Shown: piece after piece, positions 1-8,665 of the stretch | Layout of the letters: each line of letters opens with the position of its first letter | Position numbering within the stretch: position 1 is the first letter of the stretch | Assembly (NCBI RefSeq): GCF_943181415.1 | Contig: NZ_CALPBZ010000002.1 | Span: forward strand, 186,001-250,000 | DNA: 64,000 nucleotides | Source: Microbacterium sp. Marseille-Q6648 | Lineage (GTDB): Bacteria; Actinomycetota; Actinomycetes; Actinomycetales; Microbacteriaceae | Reading direction: 5' to 3' | Position numbers and translations under genes: made by a program | The notes under the pieces: generated by a model | Databases searched by the model: none | Seen by the model: the letters and a program-made list of their open reading frames with translations, nothing else | What the model was told of the DNA's origin: nothing

Positions 1-19
1 TCGGGGCTGGTCAGGATGC

Positions 20-946
20 TCACGATTGGGCCTTCCGTCGGGTGATCCGCAGGAATGTGAAGGACAGCACGAACGTCGCCAGCGCGAGGACCACCGACAT
101 CGCCGCCGCCAGCGGCACGTTCGGGATCGAGCTGGTGGCGTAGATGGTCATGTTCGGCGTGTAGGTGCTCGTGACCGCGCCGCTGAAGGCGCGGAAGGTC
201 TGCGGCTCGGCCAGCAGCTGCAGGGTTCCGATGATCGACAGCACCGCCGTCAGCACGAGCGACGGACGGACGAGGGGGATCTTGATCGACCAGGCGATGC
301 GCAACTGCCCCGCCCCGTCCAGCCGGGCCGCCTCGTACAGCTCACCCGGGATGGCCAGCAGGGTGGAGTAGATGATGAGCATGTTGTAGCCGACGAACAC
401 CCACGTGACGACGTTGGCGATCGACCACAGCACGAAGTCCGCCGACAGGAGGTCGACCTGCTGGGTGACCGCGGTGAAGGGCGACAGCCGCGGGCTGTAG
501 AGGAACCCCCACATGATCGCGGCGATCACGCCCGGGACGGCGTACGGGACGAAGAAGGCCAGGCGGAAGAACTTCTTGCCGCGCAGGAGGGGCGAGTCCA
601 GCAGCAGGGCGAACAACAGCGCCAGGGCCAGCATCACCGGGACCTGCACGACGCCGAACAGCAGCACGCGGCCGACGGACTCCCAGAAGACGTCGTTCTC
701 GAAGACGCGGATGTACTGCGTCAGACCGCCGAAGACCTCACGGGCCTCACCGAAGGTGCCCTCGCGCTCGACGACGAGCATCGACTTCCAGATGGCGTAG
801 CCGATGGGCACCAGGTAGAACGCCACGAAGAGGGCGGCGAAGGGGGCGACGAACACCGCGATCGCCCCGGCGTGGGGCGTGGGTCTGCGCCGCGGCTTCT
901 CGCGGGTGCCGCGGGGTCCCGCGGTCACGATGGCCTCAGTTGCCAT
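20..946 (-). CDS. ABC sugar transporter permease, MalF/UgpA type
   Basis: Inner-membrane subunit of a carbohydrate ABC importer, 308 residues. About six hydrophobic segments are visible, and the cytoplasmic EAA loop that contacts the ATPase reads EAARLDGAGQLRIAWSIKIP near residue 210. The ATG at 946 is chosen because a GAGAGGAG ribosome site lies 6 bases upstream; an in-frame GTG at 970 has no such site. The start overlaps the end of the GH42 gene by 11 bases, so the two are probably translationally coupled. A partner permease and binding protein are expected to the left of the window but are not visible. The substrate is inferred from the GH42 neighbour to be a galactoside or galacto-oligosaccharide. 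The family call is firm; the substrate is a guess. Confidence 0.9.
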   Translation of the reverse strand: MATEAIVTAGPRGTREKPRRRPTPHAGAIAVFVAPFAALFVAFYLVPIGYAIWKSMLVVEREGTFGEAREVFGGLTQYIRVFENDVFWESVGRVLLFGVVQVPVMLALALLFALLLDSPLLRGKKFFRLAFFVPYAVPGVIAAIMWGFLYSPRLSPFTAVTQQVDLLSADFVLWSIANVVTWVFVGYNMLIIYSTLLAIPGELYEAARLDGAGQLRIAWSIKIPLVRPSLVLTAVLSIIGTLQLLAEPQTFRAFSGAVTSTYTPNMTIYATSSIPNVPLAAAMSVVLALATFVLSFTFLRITRRKAQS

Positions 947-3005
947 GGGTGGACTCCTCTCTGAGCACACGGACCGCTCCGGCGGGCACGGTGAGCGATC
1001 GCTCGACCACCGCTCCCGTCACGAGCTCCCGACCGTCGCCGGAGATGACGACCGGCTCGGCCGCGTGGTTGATGACGAAACGCCAGGTGGTGCGGGCGTC
1101 GGCGCTGCGACGTCGCACGATCTCCACCTGGGGCCCGGCGCCGGGCTCCGGCGTCACCCCGGCGGCGGTGGCGATCCGATCGATGAGCGCGCGGTAGCCG
1201 GCACGGTCGGGAAGGGTGGCCAGGTACCACGCGTCGCCGGATCCGTCGTCACCGCGACGCCGCGTGAGCGCGGGGCCGGTCCCGACGACGCCGCCGGCGA
1301 ACCGGTCGAGGACGTCGGCGTCGTGGGCCGTCACCCGCTCGGTCCACAGGGACGCCCCCGTGCCCGACTGCAGCGTGACGACCTCGTCCGCCGCGAGCGG
1401 GGCGAACTCCTCGACGCGGATCCCGAGCAGCTCGCGCCAGGCACCGGGATATCCGCCGGGCCGCACCCGGTCGTGCTCGTCGACGATGCCGCTGTAGAAG
1501 GTGACGAGCGTGTGTGCGCCGGTGCGGACGGCGTCGTCGAGGGCGCTCGCGGCGGTGTCGTCGACGAGGTGGAGCCCCGGCACCACCACGAGGCGGTAGC
1601 CCGACAGATCCGCCCCCGGTCGCACCACGTCCGCGGTGATGCCGGCATCGCGGAGCGCACCGTGGGCCGCGTGCACCTGGGTGAGATAGTCCACCGCGGT
1701 GGACGGGCGGTTCTCCGCGTCGAAGGCCCACCACGCCTCCCAGCTGAACAGCACGGCGACCTCGGCGGTGACGGTGCTGCCCTGGACGCCGTCGAGGGCG
1801 TGGACGATCCGGCCGAGCTCCTGCACCTCGCGCCAGGCACCGCTGTCGGTGCCGGCGTGGGGAACGAGCGCGGAGTGGAACTTCTCCGCCCCCTGCAGCG
1901 ACGCACGCCATTGGAAGAACGACACCCCGTCCGCTCCGCGCGCGACGTGCGTGAGGGTGTTGCGCAGCATCTCGCCCGGAGCCTTCGCGAGATTGACCGG
2001 CTGCCAGTTCACCGCGCCGGTGGAATGCTCCATCAGCAGCCACGGCGAGCCGCCGGCGAGTCCGCGGGTGAGATCCGCGGCGAACGACAGCTCGGCCGTG
2101 GGATCCGCCAGCCGCGCATCGAGGTAGTGGTCGTTGGCGACGACGTCCATCGCCGGTGCCCACGACCAGTAGTCGAGGTCGCGGATGTGGGCGGTCACCA
2201 TGAAGTTGGTCGTGATCGGGACGGCGCTGTGGCGGCGGATCACCGCCGCCTCGGCGCGGTAGTGGTCCAGGAGCGCATCCGAGGAGAACCGGCGGTAGTC
2301 GAGCGTCTGCCCCGGGTTGACGGTCGAGAGCGTCGCGCGCGGGGTGAGGATCTCGGACCAGTCCGTGTAACGCTGACTCCAGAAGCTCGTACCCCACGCG
2401 GCGTTGAGCGCATCGATGTCGCCATAGCGCTCGGCGAGCCACACGCGGAAGGCCTGCGTCGAGACCCCGCAGTGGCAGTGGGCGTTGTGGCAGCCCAGCT
2501 CGTTCGACACGTGCCACAGCGCCACGGCCGGGTGATGCCCGTAGCGCTCGGCGACCGCCGCGACGAGGTCGAGTGCGGCCTCGCGGAAGACCGGAGAACT
2601 CGGGCACCAGGCCTGCCTGCCGCCGGGGTACCGGGTCGTGCCGTCGGCGACGACCGGCAGGATCTCGGGGTGCCGCGTGGTGAGCCACGGAGGGGGCGAG
2701 GACGTGCCGGTGCCGAGGTTGATGCGGATCCCCGCGTCGTGCAGCAGGCCGATGACCTCATCGAGCGCGTCGAAGCGGAATCCGCCGTCGGGACGCTGCA
2801 CATCGGCCCAGCCGAAGATGTTGATCGCGACGAGGTCCACGCCGATCTCGCGCATGAGCGCGACGTCTTCGCGCCAGGTCTCAGGCGACCACTGCTCGGG
2901 GTTGTAGTCGCATCCGAAGGCCAGGCCGCGATGCACGAAGCGGGCGGAGGCGGTGTCGCGGGCAACGGCCGGGGCCGCGAACGCCTGCGTCATCGGTCGG
3001 CTCAC
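936..3005 (-). CDS. GH42 beta-galactosidase with intact zinc-cysteine cluster
   Basis: Cytoplasmic retaining beta-galactosidase, 689 residues, no signal peptide. The N-terminal TIM barrel starts at FGCDYNPEQW (about residue 30). The expected acid/base is Glu169 in HVSNELGCH and the nucleophile Glu326 in WLLMEHSTG. Cys133, Cys172, Cys177 and Cys179 form the cysteine set that binds structural zinc in many GH42 enzymes. The trimerisation domain and small C-terminal domain follow. The GTG at 3005 has GGAG 4 bases upstream; an ATG at 2993 lacks a well-placed site. It is the first gene of an operon with the 20-946 permease. It is divergent from the LacI gene at 3151, with two copies of one palindrome between them. 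Likely substrate: beta-1,4-galacto-oligosaccharides from RG-I side chains. Confidence 0.93.
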   Translation of the reverse strand: MSRPMTQAFAAPAVARDTASARFVHRGLAFGCDYNPEQWSPETWREDVALMREIGVDLVAINIFGWADVQRPDGGFRFDALDEVIGLLHDAGIRINLGTGTSSPPPWLTTRHPEILPVVADGTTRYPGGRQAWCPSSPVFREAALDLVAAVAERYGHHPAVALWHVSNELGCHNAHCHCGVSTQAFRVWLAERYGDIDALNAAWGTSFWSQRYTDWSEILTPRATLSTVNPGQTLDYRRFSSDALLDHYRAEAAVIRRHSAVPITTNFMVTAHIRDLDYWSWAPAMDVVANDHYLDARLADPTAELSFAADLTRGLAGGSPWLLMEHSTGAVNWQPVNLAKAPGEMLRNTLTHVARGADGVSFFQWRASLQGAEKFHSALVPHAGTDSGAWREVQELGRIVHALDGVQGSTVTAEVAVLFSWEAWWAFDAENRPSTAVDYLTQVHAAHGALRDAGITADVVRPGADLSGYRLVVVPGLHLVDDTAASALDDAVRTGAHTLVTFYSGIVDEHDRVRPGGYPGAWRELLGIRVEEFAPLAADEVVTLQSGTGASLWTERVTAHDADVLDRFAGGVVGTGPALTRRRGDDGSGDAWYLATLPDRAGYRALIDRIATAAGVTPEPGAGPQVEIVRRRSADARTTWRFVINHAAEPVVISGDGRELVTGAVVERSLTVPAGAVRVLREESTHGN

Positions 3006-3038
3006 GATTCTCCTTCGATCGGCGGTGATCAGTTGCTG

Positions 3039-3052
3039 TGTGCACGTGCACA
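3039..3052. promoter_or_regulatory. Probable LacI operator, copy 1 (TGTGCACGTGCACA)
   Basis: Perfect 14-base palindrome, 33 bases upstream of the GH42 start. With the copy at 3085 it gives the consensus TGTGNACGTNCACA. It has the central CG typical of LacI-family operators. The divergent LacI gene at 3151 is the natural candidate repressor; this is inference from position. Confidence 0.7.
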
Positions 3053-3084
3053 GTTCTGAGCCCACGAGATGGGCTCGAACTTTC

Positions 3085-3098
3085 TGTGAACGTACACA
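3085..3098. promoter_or_regulatory. Probable LacI operator, copy 2 (TGTGAACGTACACA)
   Basis: Near-perfect repeat of the 3039 palindrome, with its centre 46 bases away, in the gap between the GH42 and LacI genes. The paired arrangement suggests control of both divergent promoters by the 3151 product, possibly by looping. Confidence 0.7.
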
Positions 3099-3150
3099 GA
3101 GTGGCACGTCCATGCCGATCTGTCAACGACTCGGCCGATATGGTGGGTGC

Positions 3151-4173
3151 GTGCACACACCGCCCAAGCGGAAGAAGCGCGCGACCGTCCACGATGTCGC
3201 GAGCGTCGCAGGGGTGTCCCGCGGCACGGTGAGCCGCTACATCAACGGCGAGCGCTATGTCTCCTCCGCCGCGCGGGAGGCGATCGAGCAGGCCATCCGC
3301 GAGGTCGGCTACGTGCCGAACACGGCCGCCCGGAACCTGGTCATGCAGCGCAGCCAATCGGTCGGCCTCATCGTCCACGAGCCGAGCTCGCTGTTCATCG
3401 AGGATCCGAACATCGGCGAGATCCTCCTCGGTGCGAACGAGACCCTCTCCGCCGCAGATCATCAGATGGCCGTCCTCATCGTCGACTCCGAGCGCGACAC
3501 CGACCGCGTCGCCCGCTATCTCTCCGGCGGGTTCGTCGAGGGGGTCGTGGTGGTGTCGGCCCGCGCCGCCGACCCGATCTCGCGCGTCATCGACCGGCTC
3601 GAGCTGCCCGCCGCGTACGTCGGGCATCCTGCAGGAGCGCCGGCCTCGGCATCCTTCGTCGTCATCGACAACCGCAGCGCCGCCCAGGCGATCACCGAGC
3701 GGCTCGTCGCCGTCGGGCGCCGCCGAATCGGCATGATCGCCGCAGCGCTGGACCGCGACTCCGGGGCCGACCGGCTCGCGGGTTTCCGCGACGCGGCCGG
3801 CGCCCTGTTCGACCCCGACCTCATCGAGCCCATCCCGCTGTACTCCTACTCGGCGGGTCGCGACGCCACGCGGCTTCTTCTCGAGCGCGCGCCGGACCTC
3901 GACGGGCTCTTCGCCGCCTCGGATGCCGTCGCCGCCGGCGCGCTGGAATCGCTGCGTGCGGCCGGGCGCCGTGTGCCCGAGGACGTGTCGGTCGTGGGGT
4001 TCGACGACAGCACGTGGGCACGGCGCACGGTGCCGGAGCTGTCCACAGTGCGCCAGCCCGCGCGCCTGCTGGGAGCGCGGGCGGCGCAGCTCGTCCTCGA
4101 CCGGGTGCAGGCGGACGCCGCGCCCGAGACGGTCGAGCTCGCATGCGAGATCGTCTGGCGCGACTCCGCCTGA
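3151..4173 (+). CDS. LacI-family transcriptional regulator
   Basis: Repressor-type regulator, 340 residues. The N-terminal helix-turn-helix is ATVHDVASVAGVSRGTVSRY (about residues 11-30), followed by the hinge helix and a periplasmic-binding-protein-like effector domain ending in the usual SVVGFDDSTWARR and LSTVRQPARLLG motifs. The GTG at 3151 puts the helix-turn-helix at the usual distance from the start. Longer upstream reading would run through the operator region. It is divergent from the GH42 gene, and its stop is 7 bases from the convergent stop of the 4181 permease gene. It probably binds the TGTGNACGTNCACA pair at 3039 and 3085. The effector is unknown, perhaps a galactoside. Confidence 0.9.
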   Translation: MHTPPKRKKRATVHDVASVAGVSRGTVSRYINGERYVSSAAREAIEQAIREVGYVPNTAARNLVMQRSQSVGLIVHEPSSLFIEDPNIGEILLGANETLSAADHQMAVLIVDSERDTDRVARYLSGGFVEGVVVVSARAADPISRVIDRLELPAAYVGHPAGAPASASFVVIDNRSAAQAITERLVAVGRRRIGMIAAALDRDSGADRLAGFRDAAGALFDPDLIEPIPLYSYSAGRDATRLLLERAPDLDGLFAASDAVAAGALESLRAAGRRVPEDVSVVGFDDSTWARRTVPELSTVRQPARLLGARAAQLVLDRVQADAAPETVELACEIVWRDSA

Positions 4174-4180
4174 CCGGCCG

Positions 4181-5080
4181 TCAGCCCTTCTCCGCTCCGG
4201 CCGTGGTGTTCATGATCCTCCGCTGGAAGATGAAGAACAGCACGGCGACGGGGATCGTCATGAGCACGGCGGCCGCCAGCTGCAACGGGAACTGGTTGCC
4301 CGAGCCCAGCTGACCCGACACGAGCGATGCCACACCCGTCGTCAGCGTGTTGAGCTCGGGGCTCTGCCGCGACACGATGAAGTGGCCGAGCTCGTTCCAC
4401 GACCCCTGGAAGCTCAGGATGAAGATCGTCACGAGCGCCGGCCGGGCCATCGGGAGCACGACGCTCCAGAAGGTCCGGAACGTGCCCGCGCCGTCGATCC
4501 GCGCCGCCTCCTCGACGCTGCCGGGCAGCGAATCGAAGAACTGCTTCATGATGAACACCCCTGCCGCCGTCGACAGCAGCGGCACGATCATGCCCGCGTA
4601 CGAGTCGTACATCCCGAGCTGCTGCAGGATGAGGAACCGCGGGATGAGGAGCACGACACCGGGGACGGCCAGCACGCCGATGAACGCCACGAAGACGACG
4701 GTGCGCCCGCGGAACTGGAGGCGGGACAGCGCGTAGCCGGCCATCGAGTCGAACAGCACGCGGCCGATCGTCACGCACACCGTGATGAGCAGGGTGTTGC
4801 CCGCCCACATCGTGAACGGCACGTCGGTGAACAGGCGTTCGTATGCGGCGAACGTGACCGTCTCGGGGACGAGCCCGAGGGGGTTCCGTGTCGCTTCGGC
4901 GTCGGTCTTCAACGATGCCGAGATCGAGACGATGAACGGGTAGATGTAGATCAGGGCGAGGCCGATGAGGATGAGGTAGCTCAGCCACAGCCCGCTCCTG
5001 ACCTTCAGCGGCGCACGGCGGCGTCGCCGCGGGATCGCGGCCTGCGCCTCGGCTCGGGGAGCCCTGACGTCGACGCTCAT
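4181..5080 (-). CDS. ABC sugar transporter permease, MalG type
   Basis: Second membrane subunit of the 4181-7444 importer, 299 residues with about six membrane segments. The EAA loop reads EEAARIDGAGTFRTFWSVVLPM near residue 190. It is the last gene of the LacI, binding protein, permease, permease operon. The start overlaps the stop of the 5077 permease gene by an ATGA junction, indicating translational coupling. No ATPase gene is present; actinobacterial importers of this class commonly share a distant MsiK-type ATPase, so its absence is expected. The substrate is not known; see the 6203 gene. Confidence 0.92.
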   Translation of the reverse strand: MSVDVRAPRAEAQAAIPRRRRRAPLKVRSGLWLSYLILIGLALIYIYPFIVSISASLKTDAEATRNPLGLVPETVTFAAYERLFTDVPFTMWAGNTLLITVCVTIGRVLFDSMAGYALSRLQFRGRTVVFVAFIGVLAVPGVVLLIPRFLILQQLGMYDSYAGMIVPLLSTAAGVFIMKQFFDSLPGSVEEAARIDGAGTFRTFWSVVLPMARPALVTIFILSFQGSWNELGHFIVSRQSPELNTLTTGVASLVSGQLGSGNQFPLQLAAAVLMTIPVAVLFFIFQRRIMNTTAGAEKG

Positions 5081-6198
5081 GACGCGCCTCCCTTCGTCGT
5101 GGCCGAGGCCGCGACGAAGGGCTTCTCAGCGTCACCCTTGGTGGAGGGTGCCTTGAAAGCGCGCGGCTCGCGCTCCTTGAGAGCCCAGCGCTGCAACAGG
5201 GTCAGCAGGATGATGAACGCGAACAGGATGAAGGCGATCGCCGCGCCCTGTCCCCACTGCAGCTCGTTGAACGACGTCGAGTACGCCAGGAAGGCCGGGG
5301 TCGCGATCGTGCCGCCCGCGCTCGAGCCGCCGAGGACGTAGATCTGGTCGAACACCTGCCACGATCCGATGAGTCCGAGGGTCAGGACCGTGAACAGCGT
5401 CGGGCGGAGCATCGGCAGGGTGATCGAGAAGAACTTGCGCGTCGCACCCGCCCCGTCCATGAGCGCGGCTTCGTCGATCTCGGCGCCGATGTTCTGCAGG
5501 GCCGCGAGGAAGAGCAGCATGAACGTGCCCGACGTGGTGAACACGGCCAGCGTGATCAGCGACGTCATCGCCACCGACGGCCCGGCGAGCCAGTCCCACC
5601 AGCTGACGCCGAGGAGCGCCGGATCGGTCATCCCCGCCGGGGCGCCGATCCCGAGCGCGCCCGCCGCGATATGGAAGACGCCGCGCGGATCGTTGAACCA
5701 GTTGGGCCCGTTGATGCCGAAGAAGCCCAGCACCGCGTTGACCGCGCCGGACGCGGTGAACAGGAACTGGAAGACGATCACGATCGCCACCGTCGAGGTC
5801 ACCGACGGGAAGTAGAACGCCGTGCGGAAGAACCCGCGTCCGCGCAGCACCGCGCGGTTGACCTGCACGGCCAGCAGCAGCGCGATCGCCGTCTGCAGCG
5901 GCACCACGAAGATCACGTAGTAGAGGTTGTTGCGCACGGCCGTGCCGAACGAGCTCTGGTCGAGCCCCGGCTCGGTCGTGATCGCGGCGTAGTTGTCGAG
6001 CCCGACGAAGTTCACGCGCGGGTTCAGGGGCGACTGGAATCCGTTCCAATCGCTCACGCTCACCCACAGCGCCAGCCCGATCGGGACGACCAGGAAGACG
6101 CTGGTGATGAGGACGGCGGGCAGGACGAAGAGCCAGCCCGCCCGGGCCTCGCCGCGACGGATGCCGCCACGGCGAGGCCTGGACAGTGCCGTACTCAT
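5077..6198 (-). CDS. ABC sugar transporter permease, MalF type
   Basis: First membrane subunit of the importer, 373 residues. This is longer than the 290-320 usual for the family because of an extended periplasmic loop between the second and third core segments (around residues 170-230). The first membrane segment follows the RAGWLFVLPAVLITSVFLVV stretch. The EAA loop is EIDEAALMDGAGATRKFFSI. The ATG at 6198 lies 4 bases after the stop of the binding-protein gene. The C-terminal tail of about 30 charged residues has no recognised function. It pairs with the 4181 MalG-type subunit. Confidence 0.92.
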   Translation of the reverse strand: MSTALSRPRRGGIRRGEARAGWLFVLPAVLITSVFLVVPIGLALWVSVSDWNGFQSPLNPRVNFVGLDNYAAITTEPGLDQSSFGTAVRNNLYYVIFVVPLQTAIALLLAVQVNRAVLRGRGFFRTAFYFPSVTSTVAIVIVFQFLFTASGAVNAVLGFFGINGPNWFNDPRGVFHIAAGALGIGAPAGMTDPALLGVSWWDWLAGPSVAMTSLITLAVFTTSGTFMLLFLAALQNIGAEIDEAALMDGAGATRKFFSITLPMLRPTLFTVLTLGLIGSWQVFDQIYVLGGSSAGGTIATPAFLAYSTSFNELQWGQGAAIAFILFAFIILLTLLQRWALKEREPRAFKAPSTKGDAEKPFVAASATTKGGAS

Positions 6199-6202
6199 CG
6201 GC

Positions 6203-7444
6203 TCAATCGCCCGCCTCGTCGAGCGCGGCCTGCAGGTTCTGCTGCAGCGGGCCGAGCACGGCGGAGGGGTCGGACAGTCCCGAGGTCTCGAGCGATGCGT
6301 TGAAGTCGGTGATCGCGGGCGCGCCGCCCTCGATGGCCACCGGGCTCTGCGCGTACTCCACACCCGCGACGAACGCGGCGTTGTCGGGGAACTGCTCGGC
6401 GTAGGCGGCCGATCCCGACTCGGTGGACGGGATGACCCCGAACGCCTCGGCGAACGCGATCTGCTGCTCGTCCGAGGTGAGGAACTCGATCAGGTCGATC
6501 GTGGCGTCCCGCGTCTCGGATCCGACCGGCATCCCCCAGCAGTTGCTGAAGGCGAAGGTCGCCTCGCCCGCGGGGCCCGCCGGCAGCTCGACCGTGATGT
6601 ACTCGCGGTCGGGGTAGTCGTTCTCGAGCGCGCCGTTGATCCACGGTCCCTCGATGACCATCGCCGCCTTGCCGAGGCCGAAGGCCTCGCCCGCCCAGCC
6701 GGCCTCGAGGTCCTGCGGGAACTTCAGGGTGCCCGCGTCGATCATGCCCTGCACGAACTCCAGGGCCTCGGCGTTCTCGGGCGAATCGGCCACGGCCTGG
6801 TCGCCGTCCACGAGCGAGCCGCCGGCCTGCGCCATGAAGACGCCGAGCCGGGCGTACTCCCGCCCGAAGGACAGCCCGACGGTGTCGTCGTCGGTGAGCG
6901 CCTCTGCTGCCGCCGCGAGCGAGTCCCAATCGGTGGGGACGTCGGCGTCGGTGAGCCCGGCGGCCTCCCACGCCTGCGTGTCGATCTGCAGACCGAGGGT
7001 CGAGAAGTCCTTCGGCGCGCAGTAGAAGGAGCCGTCGTAGCTGAACTGCTCCTGCAGCGCGGGGAGGAACTCGCCGGTGTTGGCGAGGTCCCCGGCGTAC
7101 GGCTCGATGAAGCCCTGGGCGGCATAGGTCTGGAACTGATCCCACGGCATGTAGAAGATGTCGGGCGGGTTGTTGCCCGAGAATCCCTGTCCCAGCTGCT
7201 GCACCAGGTCATTGGCGGCGATGACCTCGACGGTGTTCCCCGTCTCTTCACCCCACGCGTCCACCGCGGTCTGCACGGCCGTCGTCTCAGCGTCGCCGGA
7301 CGACCCGATGAGCATGGTCAGCTCCTGACCGGACGTCTCGCCGCCGCCGCCGTCTCCTCCGCCGCCGGAGCAAGCCGATAGAGTGACCGCGAGACCGGTC
7401 GCTGCAACGACCGCGATCCATTGTGATGTCCTCACGATGTTCAT
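6203..7444 (-). CDS. Carbohydrate ABC transporter substrate-binding lipoprotein
   Basis: Extracytoplasmic solute-binding protein (family 1), 413 residues. A lipoprotein signal peptide ends in the lipobox LSAC near residue 29, followed by a Gly-rich linker. The rest is the two-lobe periplasmic-binding fold. The start overlaps the stop of the upstream LacI gene (ATGA). It lies in one operon with that LacI gene and two permease genes, divergent from the debranching-type glycosidase at 8666. That neighbour suggests an alpha-glucan or other oligosaccharide, but the protein itself does not reveal its ligand. Confidence 0.92.
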   Translation of the reverse strand: MNIVRTSQWIAVVAATGLAVTLSACSGGGGDGGGGETSGQELTMLIGSSGDAETTAVQTAVDAWGEETGNTVEVIAANDLVQQLGQGFSGNNPPDIFYMPWDQFQTYAAQGFIEPYAGDLANTGEFLPALQEQFSYDGSFYCAPKDFSTLGLQIDTQAWEAAGLTDADVPTDWDSLAAAAEALTDDDTVGLSFGREYARLGVFMAQAGGSLVDGDQAVADSPENAEALEFVQGMIDAGTLKFPQDLEAGWAGEAFGLGKAAMVIEGPWINGALENDYPDREYITVELPAGPAGEATFAFSNCWGMPVGSETRDATIDLIEFLTSDEQQIAFAEAFGVIPSTESGSAAYAEQFPDNAAFVAGVEYAQSPVAIEGGAPAITDFNASLETSGLSDPSAVLGPLQQNLQAALDEAGD

Positions 7445-8520
7445 CCCTTCATGTGATTGCCGGCGTCCACCGCCGGTGTCGCGTCGAACGTCAGCTGTCC
7501 CGGCGTCCGTTCGACGAGTTGGGGCACGAGGAGCCGATGCGTCGGCTCCTCGTTGCTGTCCGGGTTCGGGAGCACGTCGTCTCCCTCGGGCCCGAACAGA
7601 AGTTCCAGTGCCGCGGCGACCACGCCGTCCAGCGGCTGCTCGATGCTCGACAGGCCCACTGCGGCGGCGACGGGCGTGTCGTCGAAACCGACCACGCAGG
7701 TCTCGGGCCGTGCGGTGCCCTGCACCGCGATCAGCGCCCCGAGGGCGAGCGAGTCGCTGGCGCACACGATCGCGTCGGGCGGATCCGCCAGGCGGAGCAG
7801 CTCGGCGGCGCAGCGCGTGCCCGCGGCGACCCCGTCCTCGGCGGAGCGCGAGAGCAGCTGCGCCTCGCGATCATCCAGTCCGCTGGCGGAGCGCCAGCCG
7901 GCCGCGCGCTCGTCGCCCGTCCCTGATCCCTGCGGCCAGCCGATCCACGCGATGCGCCGCGCACCCCCCTCGCGCAGCCGCCGCACCGCCTCGGCGACTC
8001 CGCTGCGCCCGTCGACGTCGATCCAGCGATGCGGCGTGCGCCCGGCCGCGGCGCCCCATGGACGCCCGAACGCCACGAACGGCACTCCCATCTGCGACAG
8101 GGCGCCGATGCGGGGATCGTCGTGCGTGGTGGCGGTGAGCATGAAGGCGTCGACATCGGAGCCTTCGCGCAGGCGCCGGATCACCTCGACCTCGTGAGCG
8201 TGATCCTCGGCGGAGAAGACCATCACGCGCATCCCGCGGCTCTCGGCACGCTCGGTGAGCTTGTGGAGCAGGCGGTCGAGCACCGCGCCCGAGATGCCGT
8301 CGCGCCACGGGTCGATGCGCATGCCGATCGTGCCCGCCTTGCGCGTACGCAGCCGCCGCGCCGAGGCGTGGGGCCGGTAGCCCAGGTCGCGGATCGCGAC
8401 CTCGACGCGGTGCCTCGTGGCCTCGCGCACGATGGCCGGCGTGTTGAGCACGTTCGAGACAGTCTGACGCGAGACGCCGGCGAGACGCGCCACGTCTTCG
8501 ACCGTCGGCATCCGGCTCAT
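7441..8520 (-). CDS. LacI-family transcriptional regulator, first gene of importer operon
   Basis: Regulator of 359 residues. The N-terminal helix-turn-helix is PTVEDVARLAGVSRQTVSNV, followed by the hinge and effector-binding domain (CVVGFDDTPVAAAVGLSSIE near residue 275). The ATG at 8520 is preceded by GAGGAG at good spacing. An in-frame methionine 31 codons upstream would add a non-homologous tail and run into the operator. The gene starts the operon for its own importer and overlaps the binding-protein gene. The 18-base palindrome at 8578 lies between it and the divergent glycosidase, so it probably autoregulates and also controls that gene. Confidence 0.92.
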   Translation of the reverse strand: MSRMPTVEDVARLAGVSRQTVSNVLNTPAIVREATRHRVEVAIRDLGYRPHASARRLRTRKAGTIGMRIDPWRDGISGAVLDRLLHKLTERAESRGMRVMVFSAEDHAHEVEVIRRLREGSDVDAFMLTATTHDDPRIGALSQMGVPFVAFGRPWGAAAGRTPHRWIDVDGRSGVAEAVRRLREGGARRIAWIGWPQGSGTGDERAAGWRSASGLDDREAQLLSRSAEDGVAAGTRCAAELLRLADPPDAIVCASDSLALGALIAVQGTARPETCVVGFDDTPVAAAVGLSSIEQPLDGVVAAALELLFGPEGDDVLPNPDSNEEPTHRLLVPQLVERTPGQLTFDATPAVDAGNHMKG

Positions 8521-8577
8521 CGTCGACTCCTCGTTGCCCGTCTGCGGCGACGGGTTCGGCTGATCCAGGAAGATCTT

Positions 8578-8595
8578 GATTTGATCGATCAAATC
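8578..8595. promoter_or_regulatory. Operator palindrome GATTTGATCGATCAAATC
   Basis: Perfect 18-base inverted repeat with a central CG. It lies 57 bases upstream of the LacI start at 8520 and 70 bases upstream of the divergent GTG at 8666. It is unusually AT-rich for this DNA. Most likely the site of the 7441 regulator, acting on both directions. Confidence 0.75.
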
Positions 8596-8665
8596 TGAGG
8601 TAATAGTGCCCACACATCCTCGTGGCTGTCAAGACCGCAGCCGTGGAATCCGGAAGGCGAGAACC

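Noticed and set aside
879-3059. 726-codon + strand frame opposite the GH42 gene
   Set aside because: Translation is low-complexity Arg/Asp/Gly sequence. GH42 motifs and catalytic glutamates are on the minus strand.
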